64,000 nt of DNA from Colletotrichum lupini (taxonomy: Eukaryota; Ascomycota; Sordariomycetes; Glomerellales; Glomerellaceae), in assembly GCF_023278565.1 (NCBI RefSeq), contig NC_064675.1, positions 1,240,001 through 1,304,000 on the forward strand. Reading direction: 5' to 3'. Position 1 is the first letter of the stretch. Each line of letters opens with the position of its first letter. The position numbers and the translations under genes were made by a program. Under the pieces are notes generated by a model, which worked only from the letters and a program-made list of their open reading frames with translations, made no database searches and had not been told where the DNA came from. Positions 11,291 through 21,729 of the stretch are shown piece after piece.

Positions 11291-12420
11291 TATAGTGGTT
11301 TTTTTCCGGCTTTATAGGCGCAAAAGATCGACCTTAACGGGATTACGCTTTTAAGAGAAATTACATAATACGGGACACTTTTTAACTATATAATACGCGC
11401 AATGTACCCCAAGCACGCGCTTAACGTAATATAGTAATTTCGATATAAAAACCGCTATATAATTCGGGATAAGTAAGCTACCCTCTTCGGCTATTTATTA
11501 ATAATAGGCTAAGTAATATACTTACGTAGTAGCGCTAGCTAAAAAGGTCGATAGTAGAGGTCGGCTATAATAATTAGTTATAATAGTCGGCTATAATAAT
11601 TAGAGACGGCCCTTAACTACAGAGGTTTTAAACTTTAATAATAATATAAAGGTTTTTTAAAAAAGGACTAAATAGGCTAATATTTATTATTTAAAGCTCG
11701 TAAAGATTCTTTTTATCCTTATTGCTTCTAATATTACCTAAAGCTACTTTCTATTTAAACTAAATAAATTTATTAAATAAATTTATTAAATAAACTTATT
11801 AATATATAAACTATTATTTTAATAAGAACTTACTCTCTTAGTATATAATTAGTAATTAATAAGCTAAAACTCTTTAAAAATACCCGTTAATAAGTTTACC
11901 CCTCTCGGGCTAGGCGCCCTCTTTAGCTAGCTCGACGCTATAGCTATTATAACTAACGTAAGTACGCCCGAGGATTAATAAAATACCTTTTAATAATACG
12001 GAATTTAGCTAAGTAATAATATAAATACTATAAATAGCCGGGCTAATATAAACGTTAAGATTTAGTATATTAATACTAATTTAGAAATTATATTCTATAA
12101 AGCTAGAAATCCCTCCGATACGGGCTATATTATAAATATAAAGGAATATATAAGGGGCCCCTTAACCCTTAATAAGAAGGAGTATATAATACGGGATCTA
12201 ATTACTTATACGGGCTAGTACTAAGAGGTCTTATATATATTAGAGTAGGTATAGCTCGCCCTTTAGACGGGCGGGGGAAGGTTAGGAGCTATTAATAAAA
12301 AGAAGATAACGGTTAAGTCGGTTAATTTTAATTAGTAATTAGGTATAGAGCGTAATATACCTAGTTTTCCTTAATACGTAATATATAGTACGGCCCCGGC
12401 GGATTGCTCCGTCGGGGGGT
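11291..12420 (+). mobile_element. R1 repeat, copy 1 (unclassified, about 1.13 kb)
   Basis: One end reads GTGGTTTTTTTCCGGC. The other is GC-rich (CCCCGGCGGATTGCTCC followed by GTCGGGGGGT). The same sequence occurs as copy 2 (12520-13888) and inverted as copy 3 (14602-15736). The two ends are not inverted repeats of each other, and I see no coding frame and no TG..CA ends. It looks like a non-autonomous element or the remains of one. The class is unknown. Confidence 0.7.
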
Positions 12421-12519
12421 CCCCTATATTTATATATTCTCACTTCTATATAAATATTTACTTTTTATATTCTTTATAAAAAAATCCCGTATTACCTTAT
12501 TAAAGCTATACGTACTAGA
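12421..12519 (+). repeat. 3' LTR of copia copy B, second part
   Basis: It continues from CCCCTATATTTATATATTC, matching copy A's LTR from about 4934, and ends at GCTATACGTACTAGA. R1 interior sequence follows without a gap. Confidence 0.78.
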
Positions 12520-13888
12520 CTTTTTAATTATATAATACGCATAATATATCCTAAGTACGTACTTAACGTAATATAATAATTTTAATACGAAAACCGCTAT
12601 TTAATTTAGGATAGGTAAGCTACTTTATAGTAGTACTAATTAAAAAGGTTAATAATAAAAGTCGGCCGTAATAGTTAGCTATAATAGTTAGTTATAATAG
12701 TTAGCTATAATAATTAAAAGCGTCCCTGAACTATAGAGGTTCTAAACTTTAATAATAACATAGAAGTTTTTAAAAAAAGGGCTAAATAAGCTAATATTTA
12801 CTACTCTTCGTACTAAAGCTTATAAAGATTTTTTTATCCTTATCGCTTTTAATATTACGTAAAGCTACTCTTTATCTAAACTAAATAAATTTACTAAATA
12901 AATTTACTAAATAAATTTACTAAATAAATTTACTAAATAAACTTACTAAATAAATTTACTAAATAAATTTACTAAATAAATTTACTAAATAAATTTACTA
13001 AATAAACTTACTAAATAAATTTACTAAATAAACTTACTAAATAAATTTACTAAATAAACTTACTAAATAAATTTACTAAATAAACTTACTAAATAAATTT
13101 ACTAAATAAACTTATTAATATTACTAAATAAATTTACTAAATAAATTTACTAAATAAACTTACTAAATAAATTTACTAAATAAATTTACTAAATAAATTT
13201 ACTAAATAAACTTACTAAATAAATTTACTGAATAAACTTATTAATATATAAACTACTACCTAGATAGCTAGTTAGATAACTAGTTAAGAGGTTAGCTAGT
13301 TAAAATACTACCTTAACGAAAACTTAAAAATACTTATTAATAAGTCTATTTGTCTCGGGTTAGGCACCCTTAGCTAGCTCGACGCTATAGCTATTATAAC
13401 TAACGTAAGTATACCTAAGGATTAGTTAAGTACTTTTTAATAATATAGAATTTAGCTAAGTAATATTATAAATACTATAAATAACTAGGCTAATATAAAT
13501 ATTAAAATTTAGTATATCGATATTAACTTAATTATAATAATTATAATAAACGGGCTAGAGGTATATAAAATTAAAGTAATAAACTAGCATCTTAAATAGC
13601 TCTTATAAGACCCCCTAAGTAGTAATAATACTTATATAAAAAAATAGATTATATTAAACCTAGCTATTTATATAAACTAGTATTAAGAGGTCCTATATAC
13701 GTTAAAATAAATAAAGCTCGCTTTATAAATAAATAGTAAAAGGTTAGGAACTATTAATAAAAAGGAGATAATAGTCGAGTCAGTTAATTACTATTTTAGT
13801 TAATAGTTAGGTATAGAGCGTATTATACTTAGTTTTCTCTAATACGTAATATATAGTACGGCCCCGGCAGATTGCTCTATCGGGGGGT
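12520..13888 (+). mobile_element. R1 repeat, copy 2, left end displaced by copia copy B
   Basis: It starts at CTTTTTAATTATATAATACG, which corresponds to about 80 bp into copy 1, and runs to the common GC-rich end at 13888. The missing left end should lie upstream of the window because copia copy B inserted here. It is longer than the equivalent part of the other copies because of an internal minisatellite (12879-13240). Confidence 0.7.
12879..13240 (+). repeat. 13-bp minisatellite inside R1 copy 2 (about 28 units)
   Basis: TAAATAAATTTAC and TAAATAAACTTAC alternate about 28 times, with one short interruption near 13,115. Copies 1 and 3 have only three to four units at the same place (11757-11805 and 15245-15300). 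The array therefore expanded in this copy alone. Confidence 0.92.
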
Positions 13889-14601
13889 TATATCCTTATA
13901 TTTAGGGCTAAGTTAAATAAATTTAATTACCCCTCTCTTTACTAATCCTAAAAGCTCTTTATTAATAAATTCTATAAAAAGTGCTCTTAAAATAGTAATA
14001 ATATTCTTATTACGGAGCTTAGTAACTAGCTTAAGATTTACTTTTTTTTTAACTATAAAATAAGCCGTAGTTATAAAAGTATTATTATAGCCGCGCCGTA
14101 TTAATGTTTTTTTAATCTTCTTATTTTATAATAAAGGGTTATTATTAATTATTATAATAATTTTATTAAGGACTTTATTTATAGTAGCGCTATTATTAAT
14201 TAGCTAGTTAATTATGAGGATTAGTAAGTAGTTAACGTATTTTATTATCGTAGTTAGTAGCTCGGGGTTAACCTTTTTTAAATACTAAGGTTTAATTATA
14301 ATAGCTTAAAAGCTTATTAAGCCGTAAAGTAATTTTATTACGTAAGTAGTACTATTTATTAAATCGAGCTTAAATAAGCCCTTTTATCCCTTATTTTCTT
14401 ACTAGATTTAAATATTTAATTATAATAATAAATTAATAGTATAGGAGATATTTAGTCTATTTTAAGTAATTAGTACTTTGTTTACTTACTTATTAATATA
14501 AAGTCTGCGGACTTTTTTTATTACTTTTTTAACTATTTCTATATATTAAGTAATATTTAGTAATAATAAAGATTTATTAAAAGTATATAAGAAAAAAGCT
14601 C

Positions 14602-15736
14602 CGACCCCCCGATAGAGTAATCCGCCGGGGCCGTACTATGTATTATATATTAGGGAAAACTGGGTATAATACGCTCTATACTTAACTATTAACTAAAATA
14701 GTAATTAACCGACTCGATTATTATTTCTTTTTTATTAATAGCCCCTAACCTTTTGCCGCTTCTAACCGCTTATAGGGCGAGCTTTACTTATTTTAATACG
14801 TATAGGACCTCTTAGTACTAGCCTACGTAAATAACTAAGTTTAGTATAATCTATTTTTTTATATAAGTATTATTATTACTTAGGGGGTCTTATAAGAGCC
14901 GTTTAAAGTACTAGCTTATTACCCTAACCCTATATATTTTTAGCCCGTTTATTATAATTATTATAACTAAATTAGTATTAATATATTAAATCTTAATATT
15001 TATACTAGCCCGGCTATTTACGGCGCTTATAATATTACTTAGCTAAATTCTATATTATTAAAAAATACTTTACTAATCCTCGGGCGTATTTATATTAGTT
15101 ATAATAGCTATAGTATTGAGCTAGCCGAAGAGGGCGCTTAGTTTAAAAGAAGTAAACTTATTAATGAGTATTTTTAGCTTACTAATTATTAATTATATAC
15201 TAAGAGAGTAGGTTCTTATCGAGGTAGTAGTTTATATATTAATAAGTTTATTTAATAAATTTATTTAGTAGATTTATTTAGTTAACTTATTTAGTAAACT
15301 TATTTAGTTTAAATAGAGAGTAGCTTTAAGTAATATTAAAAGCGATAAGGATAAAAAGAACTTTTATAAGCTCTAAATAGTAAATATTAGCCTATTTAGC
15401 CCTTTTTTTAAAAACCTCTTTATTATTATTAAAGTTTAGAACCTCTATAGTTAAGGGCTGCCTCTAATTATTATAACTAATTATTATAGCTAATTATTAC
15501 GGCCGACCTTTATTATTAACTTTTCTAACCGGCGCTACTATAGAATAGCTTACCTATTCCGAATTAAATAGTAATTTTCGTATTAAAATTATTATATTAC
15601 GTTAAGCGCGTACTTAGAATATATTATATATATTATATAATTAAAAAGTATACTATATCGTATAATTTCCCTGAAAAGCGTGATCCCGTTAAGGTCGATC
15701 TTTTATACTTATAAAGCCGGAAAAAAACCCCTATAT
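14602..15736 (-). mobile_element. R1 repeat, copy 3, full length with 10-bp target duplication
   Basis: This is an inverted copy of R1 (1135 bp). AAAAAAGCTC is duplicated at 14592-14601 and 15737-15746, immediately outside the two ends. Removing the element and one duplicate restores a continuous minus-strand copia reading frame, so the boundaries are well supported. A 10-bp duplication is longer than LTR elements (4-6 bp) or pogo (TA) make. Confidence 0.8.
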
Positions 15737-16528
15737 AAAAAAGCTCTAAAAACGAGGACTATAAGAACGAGGCTATTTAAGCTAACTATATCGTTAACTA
15801 CTTAAATTATAGCTTAAAATATAGCCTTTGCGCTTGTTCATAAGTACTTATTTTAAATAATATCATATACGTTTTTAAATACTACGTAGTATTTCTTAGC
15901 CTTATTAATATTATTATAAGCTTTAACGAGTACTTCCTTAACCTTAATAAATATAAATTTAATAAAAGATTTAAATTCTATAGTACTAAAGTTCTTACTC
16001 ATATTTATAATAATTTAGTCTAACGGACTAAGGTAAATATTAATCTAATATAGCTAAAGAGCTTCTTATATATATTTCGTAATTATATTCGTAAAGAATT
16101 TTATTACTTAAAAAGAAGTAGTAGTATTGATAACGTAAAGTACTAGTTAATTAGTACCCTTATAATTTATTAAATATATTACGTTAATTACGATTTTATA
16201 ATTAAAATCGTAATTATTTTATAAAGTAAATTGAAATTAGCTAGGGGTAGTACCGTTAAGTTAGTATTATTAATAGACCTTTATAAGCCTCTCGAGGGCT
16301 ACGATCTTTATATTATTACTAAATTACTAAAGTAGCTTTAAAAAATAAAAAACTAAAGGGTAGCTAAAGCGCTAATATAAGTAGCGTAATTTACCCTTTA
16401 TTAAGTAATTAGTAATAGCTTTTTTATTATTGAAGAATAAAAGCTAAGGGTATTCTTATTTATAAATAATAAATACTATAATATCCCCCTTAATTAATAA
16501 GTTATTAATATTAATAAAGTATAACGTA

Positions 16529-18379
16529 TATAATAAGCGAGCTGCCTAGATAAGCGAGCTACCTACCTAACTACGACTATTTTATTTTTTACTTTTTATT
16601 TTACACAACGCTATAATATAACTATAATATTATAAACTAAAGAAACTTAGTTAAACTTAGCGATCTAAGCTATTAAAAAAACCTTAAAACTAAGTATTTA
16701 AATAGTAGCTAAGATCTACTTAGTCCCTCTTAAAACCTTAAGTACCCGTTTAAAAAGTATACTTATATAATAAAATACTATACTAAACTCGTAAAAATTA
16801 ACTATATTTAAAAAAGAGAAGCTAGTTAAGTATATTCTTAACTTAGATTCCTAATCGTTTCCTCCCCGTATTAATAATATAGAAAATATAGCTAATTAAC
16901 TACTTACTAATTATAACGTACCCTCCGCTAAGAAGCGCTAGGTTTTTAACTTTATTAAGTACTAACTATAGCTCTAAACGCAATTTTTTTATAAGTACGA
17001 TTATAAAAGGGCTTAATACGAAGACTTAGATATAATAAACGCATAGTTTCGCTTCGTAGTAAACATAATTATAAAATACGGTATCGTAGAGTCCGATATT
17101 TATAACTTTAATAAAACTAGTTTTATAATAGGCTAGATTGCATCTAGAATAGTCGTTATAATATAAAAAAGCGTTTAAATATAAAAATAATATAGCTTAG
17201 TAATTATAAATAGGTTATAGTTATTTAGGCTATTAACTCGTTAAGCTATAGCGTTTTATTATATATTATTATTATAAGTAAATATTACCTCTTTACTTAG
17301 TATATAAAATCCGGTTTATTACGTAATTAGGTTATTATAATATTTAAAAACGGCTAGATAATAAATAAGAGAGGCCTAGATTAGGTAAAATATTTTAAAA
17401 AGTATATAAAACTACGTATAAAAGGTCGATATTGCTTCTTTATTATTAATAAATATAAAAGTTATTATTTTACGGATTTTGAGTTATATTATAAAGAGAA
17501 TAATATTATTACCCTTTATATACTAACTTATTCGTTTTATTTATTATAGCCCTTAAATATTAAATATTTTAGGCTTTTAAAAACGGTATATAGCTAAGAA
17601 ATTAAAGAAAAGATGCGACGGGGTAATACTTATATTATAAAAGAGGACTTTTTTTTTGCGTTTTATAGGGTATTTACGTAAGCGATTATAAAAAGAAATA
17701 TCTAGGGAGGATTTAGAGGAGCCGGGCTTATGCTTTTAAGTATAAAGAGTATATTATTTAAGCTTAACGTAAAGTTATATACTCCGATACCTCTAGGATC
17801 CCTCTTAATAATATTACTAGCCTAGACTTTTTAAATATTAAATAACCTAATAAAAGTATTATTATAGTCGTAATTTATTAAAACTCGAATTACTTATTAT
17901 TAAAATAGCTTCCTAATTTTGATTATTAAAGTTATTAAGTATTTATTAAAAAGGGCGTAAGGATTTATATACTAAATTACTTTATTAAAATTAGAGTATT
18001 AGATTCTTTAAAAAGAGAATAATTTATTTAACTAACGTAAGAGGGCTAAGAAAATACGTCTTAGATAAGGAAGAAGTCTTATAATAGCCGATAGGGAAGA
18101 CCTTTAGTTATAAAAAGAGGTAATAATTTAAATTAAGGAGGAAACGCGTCGAAGTAATAATCGTCAACTAAGGACTAAGATAAGTTAACGACGATATAGC
18201 GTTTATAAAAATACCGGTTATAATACGTAAATATATTAAATTACTAAAAAAATATTTAAAAAGAGGATACTAAATAGTTTTAATTAAATTACTTTTCTAA
18301 GTGCTACTTTTTAGTTACGAATGTGATATAGTTACGATCGGGTGGGTAGCTCGCTTATCTAGGTAGCTTGCTTATTATA
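16529..18379 (+). mobile_element. pogo/Fot1-type DNA transposon, RIP-degraded (1851 bp)
   Basis: Terminal inverted repeats of about 44 bp begin TATAATAAGCGAGCTGCCTA (left) and TATAATAAGCAAGCTACCTA (right, reverse complement). They differ only by transitions over most of their length. TA dinucleotides at 16527-16528 and 18380-18381 are the target duplication. Size, termini and TA target are those of fungal Fot1/Pot2-like elements. It inserted into the minus-strand copia element. Confidence 0.9.
16880..18000 (+). pseudogene. Degenerate Fot1/pogo transposase (DDE superfamily)
   Basis: At 17095-17133 the translation DIYNFNKTSFIIG is a RIP-altered form of the family hallmark NFDETGFxMG that carries the first catalytic Asp. 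From 17550 PLNIKYFRLLK corresponds to the conserved PLDVGCFGPLK block near the third catalytic region. The two blocks lie in different frames, so there is at least one frameshift as well as stops. The limits of the old gene are approximate. Confidence 0.8.
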
Positions 18380-21300
18380 TATATTACCCCTAGCTTATTT
18401 ATATCCCTTAGGTAATATAAAAAAGGAATATTAATTAATAAAATATAAAAAATAATATTATTAAATAGGGTACTAATAATTATAAATTTTAATGACTTTA
18501 CGGGCTCGTTATTATTAAATTAAATACTTACTTCGCTAGCTCTAGAAGTATTAAAAATAATTTTAAGTCGTTATTATTATAATACGAGGAGTTAAGGGTA
18601 GCCCATAGTTAAGAATTCTATAGTATTAATATTAAGTATAATACTTTAAAAGTCTCCTAATAAGTACTTCCTATTTAATAAAAAAGAGGTCGCTAGTTCT
18701 ATAAGCTTAGTTAATTTATTAATAAAAGTAATATTAATAAGGCTATATTTTATTACCTAGGTAACGAGGATATTTATAAGGGTTCTATTATTAATAATAG
18801 TTATAAAGTATATTATTAAGATTTAGATTTTATTTTTATAATTATCCTTATAATTAAAATCGAGGCTATTAAAGTATTAAATTATAATATTATTATCGTC
18901 GTTATTATTAATAGGGGCAGTTCCCTTATAAAAAGTAAGGAATTATAAATATAAGCTCGGTATCAATCTCTTATTTCTTTTTTTATTATTTTTATATTTT
19001 TAGTATACTTAATATTACTCTTCCTCTAAGTACTTAGTTAATTAATAGCTAGTTTTATAATAAATAAAATACTTTTTATTAATAATACTATGGCCGTATT
19101 AATTTTATTTATTAAATTAAGTTGTTTCATTAGAGTTATTATAAGTACGGTTAGTTTAATAAGTAGCGGGGACCTTTTTATTATAAGTACTATTTTACAA
19201 TATTATTACTACTTATTATAGTTACGCTCTCTTTTTATAATATTAATTAAAGTACTAAGCTAGTAATAAATATTAATAAACGTAAGTACTAGGTTAAGTA
19301 TAATAAGTTTATATTTTAATATACTACTTACGTAATAAGAAAGTTAGTTATTTATATTAAAAATAAATCCCTAAATAGCTAGTGCCTCGTAAAGAATTAT
19401 AATATAATTAATTAGTACTTATAAAATTTATTAATTCGACTTACTTAGGTTCTTATGAACTATAGAGTATTAGTAGAGGTTATAAAGCTTAGTAAAGTAG
19501 TTTTAATAGCTCATAAGTAACTCAAAATATTCTTAAGTCCTTTAGTATATTATATTAAAACTAAGCGGGTTAAAAGTATTATTAAGTTAGTTAAAATAAA
19601 AAGTTAACGCCCTTCTCTTAAGTATATTTAGAAAAGTACTAAAATAGGATCGTTTGCTAATTCTTACTTATTAATATAGTACTTTAAAAATCTAAAGCTT
19701 CTTATTAAAAATATTATACTTCTTATTACTATACTTATTTTTATTATTATAAAGCTTAGTAAGGTTAATTAATTAGTAAATATTAAGTATAATATTATTT
19801 TCAGTTTTTATATTAAAATATAATATTTAATAAGATAGATTTTGTTATCAAGTAATAATAACTTTATTTTTTAGTTCTTTTACTTCTTTTTTTTAAAAAG
19901 GTAGTAAGTTATTTAGTTAATAATAAGACTAAAGTTAGAATCTTAACTACTAAGATTAAATAAGTTAGGGTTATATAAATTCCCGTACTATTTCTCTAGC
20001 TTATTAAATAAGATCGTTAGTATTTATTACTTATAAAAATAATAAGTAAAAGAAATAAAGATCGTAATATAATATATTAAAGTATATAATATAACTATAA
20101 TAAACTATAATCTCTTTAAAAATCTAAATAGGGAAGTATTAAGTATTAAGAGCGCTAGTAATCCTTTTTATTATTTAATTACGATCTTTAATTATTAAGT
20201 TAATACCGTTATTTATAAAGAAGTTTCTTAGCTTTTTAAAAATCGTACTTTTTATTCTTCAAAGGTCCCCTACTTCTTAGCTTTAAAAGTCGGTTTTAAA
20301 GTCCTTTTATAACTCTTTACTTATTAAGCCGTTTTAATAATAGTATCCTATTATATAAAAAATAAAAGTATTAAGCTTTTTATTATTAATAAAAGTAGGT
20401 ATAATATTAAATAAGCCTTATTAAGTTAAGTTAACGTAGTCTTATTAATAAATTAAAATTAAGTATAGTTTTATAATTTAAAAATATAAGTAGGCCGGAA
20501 GTAATATTAACTAATTATTAGACCATTTTTATTTATTACCAGGGTTAATAGTTATTATAGTATATTTATAAAATAAGTTATATAGTAAAGGATAATTATA
20601 AGAAATAATTATTATATTATAATCGTAATATAACGTTAGTTAAGTTAAAAAGAGTAATAAGTCGGTTATAATAATCGTTTTAATAATAATAAGCGGGCTA
20701 TTATTATTAATTTAAATATCTATTCCTTTAATAAAATATATAAATAGAAGGTTATTAAAGTTAGTAAAAGGTTATAAAAAAAGGCCTTTTATAACCGTAT
20801 TTTTAATAAAAAATAGAGGATTCTATTAACTATTAATTAGTGATTCTTTTTAGTACTTTTTATACCTCGTTTTTACTAATCTAGTCTTAGAGCTTTTATT
20901 AAGTTGAAAAGAGGTAGATTTATTAATAATATAAAACAGATCCCTATTACTATTACTATTAAGATCTTTTTTTTTTTAATATCTTAAAACACTTCGCTAT
21001 TAATAAGAACTTCGTTATTAACGTATTTATAATTCCAAAGGTCTTACTATTATTAAGCACTAATACACTAATAGTTATTAAATCGATCTTTTAATAATTA
21101 ATCTCTTTTTACTTATTATTAGTTTAAAATAATACTTAGTTATAATATATTTAAAATAAATTCTTTTATAAGCGGCTTAATTAAAAAGAAGTTAATAATT
21201 ATAATAAAACTAATAAAAATAATATTAATAATAAAAACGAGGTTAATAATAATAATAAAGTAATTAATTCTTTTATAATAATAGTCTTAATAAAAAAAAT

Positions 21301-21620
21301 TATATATAATAAAACGCGCTCTTAATAACTTATAACTAGTTAATTAATTATTAGTTAGTAATAATAAAAGAGAATTAAGGTAATATAAACTAAGCTATTT
21401 ATTATTAATTAGATAAATAAAACTAAGTTAATAAGTTAGAATAGCTAGCGAGGTAAATCGAAACTATCTTTTTTATAATTATATCCTTATTAACTTATAA
21501 TAAAAATATATATATAATTTAATTACTAATTAGTATTTATATATATGTAAATAGGTTAGGCCTTTTAGTTATAACTAGGTTAATAAGTTAATATAAGTCT
21601 ATTATATATATATAAGAGGG
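18380..21620. other. AT-rich RIPped sequence with no assignable gene
   Basis: By position this is the gag and 5' half of the minus-strand copia element that hosts the pogo insertion. I found no domain motif that I can defend. Composition is very TpA-rich with stops in all frames. Confidence 0.5.
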
Positions 21621-21623
21621 GAA

Positions 21624-21716
21624 GATCGTGGGCAGAGCCCGCGATCCCTCAGTGGGTATAGGTAGGTAGAAGGGTCCGTCTGCACGGGCCCAGACTGCCT
21701 ACCTACTACCCCTACC
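21624..21716. repeat. Two GC-rich hairpins at the transposon/gene-island border
   Basis: GATCGTGGGC (21624-21633) pairs with GCCCGCGATC (21637-21646) with one G/T mismatch. GGGTCCGT pairs with ACGGGCCC around 21672-21690, inside a longer outer stem formed by TAGGTAGG and CCTACCTA. The mismatches are RIP-type transitions in otherwise perfect stems. They probably belong to the LTR at the right edge of block 1. Confidence 0.7.
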
Positions 21717-21729
21717 TAACTACCTAATA

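Larger units (their letters stand above)
5033..12519 (+). mobile_element. Ty1/copia retrotransposon, copy B, RIP-degraded and interrupted
   Basis: This is the same family as copy A. It consists of a 5' LTR missing its first ~120 bp (5033-5425), leader, dead gag-pol (5895-10792), polypurine tract, and a 3' LTR that is itself split (10977-11290 and 12421-12519). It is interrupted by a solo LTR (9625-10164) and an R1 repeat (11291-12420). Stops are scattered through the frame, mostly of the CpA-to-TpA type. The sequence after its 3' LTR (from 12520) is the interior of an R1 repeat, so B inserted into R1. Confidence 0.88.
13889..21729 (-). mobile_element. RIP-degraded copia-type retrotransposon on the minus strand, host of nested insertions
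   Basis: Minus-strand translation just left of 15,960 gives a relic of the block VVNDTxxPxGLVLTLLVFGA, characteristic of one group of fungal copia polyproteins. When R1 copy 3 and one target copy are removed, the frame continues without a shift into 14,591-13,890. There the integrase-reverse transcriptase linker can be read (relics of KKVRRL and KKKVNLKLVTKLRN). The rest of pol is displaced beyond copy B. To the right the element is split by a pogo transposon. The stretch 18,382-21,600 should hold its gag and 5' part but is too degraded for me to assign domains. A probable 5' LTR begins near 21,729 (TATTAGGTAGTTAGG on the minus strand, a RIPped TGTTAGG). Confidence 0.62.

Noticed and set aside
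12879..13240. Regular repeats that could suggest a CRISPR-like array
   Set aside because: The repeats are contiguous 13-bp units without unique spacers, in a eukaryotic transposon; this is a minisatellite.
15880..16500. Plus-strand translation with apparent protein-like stretches left of the pogo element
   Set aside because: The minus strand here reads as copia polyprotein and joins across R1 copy 3 in frame, so the plus-strand reading is a shadow.
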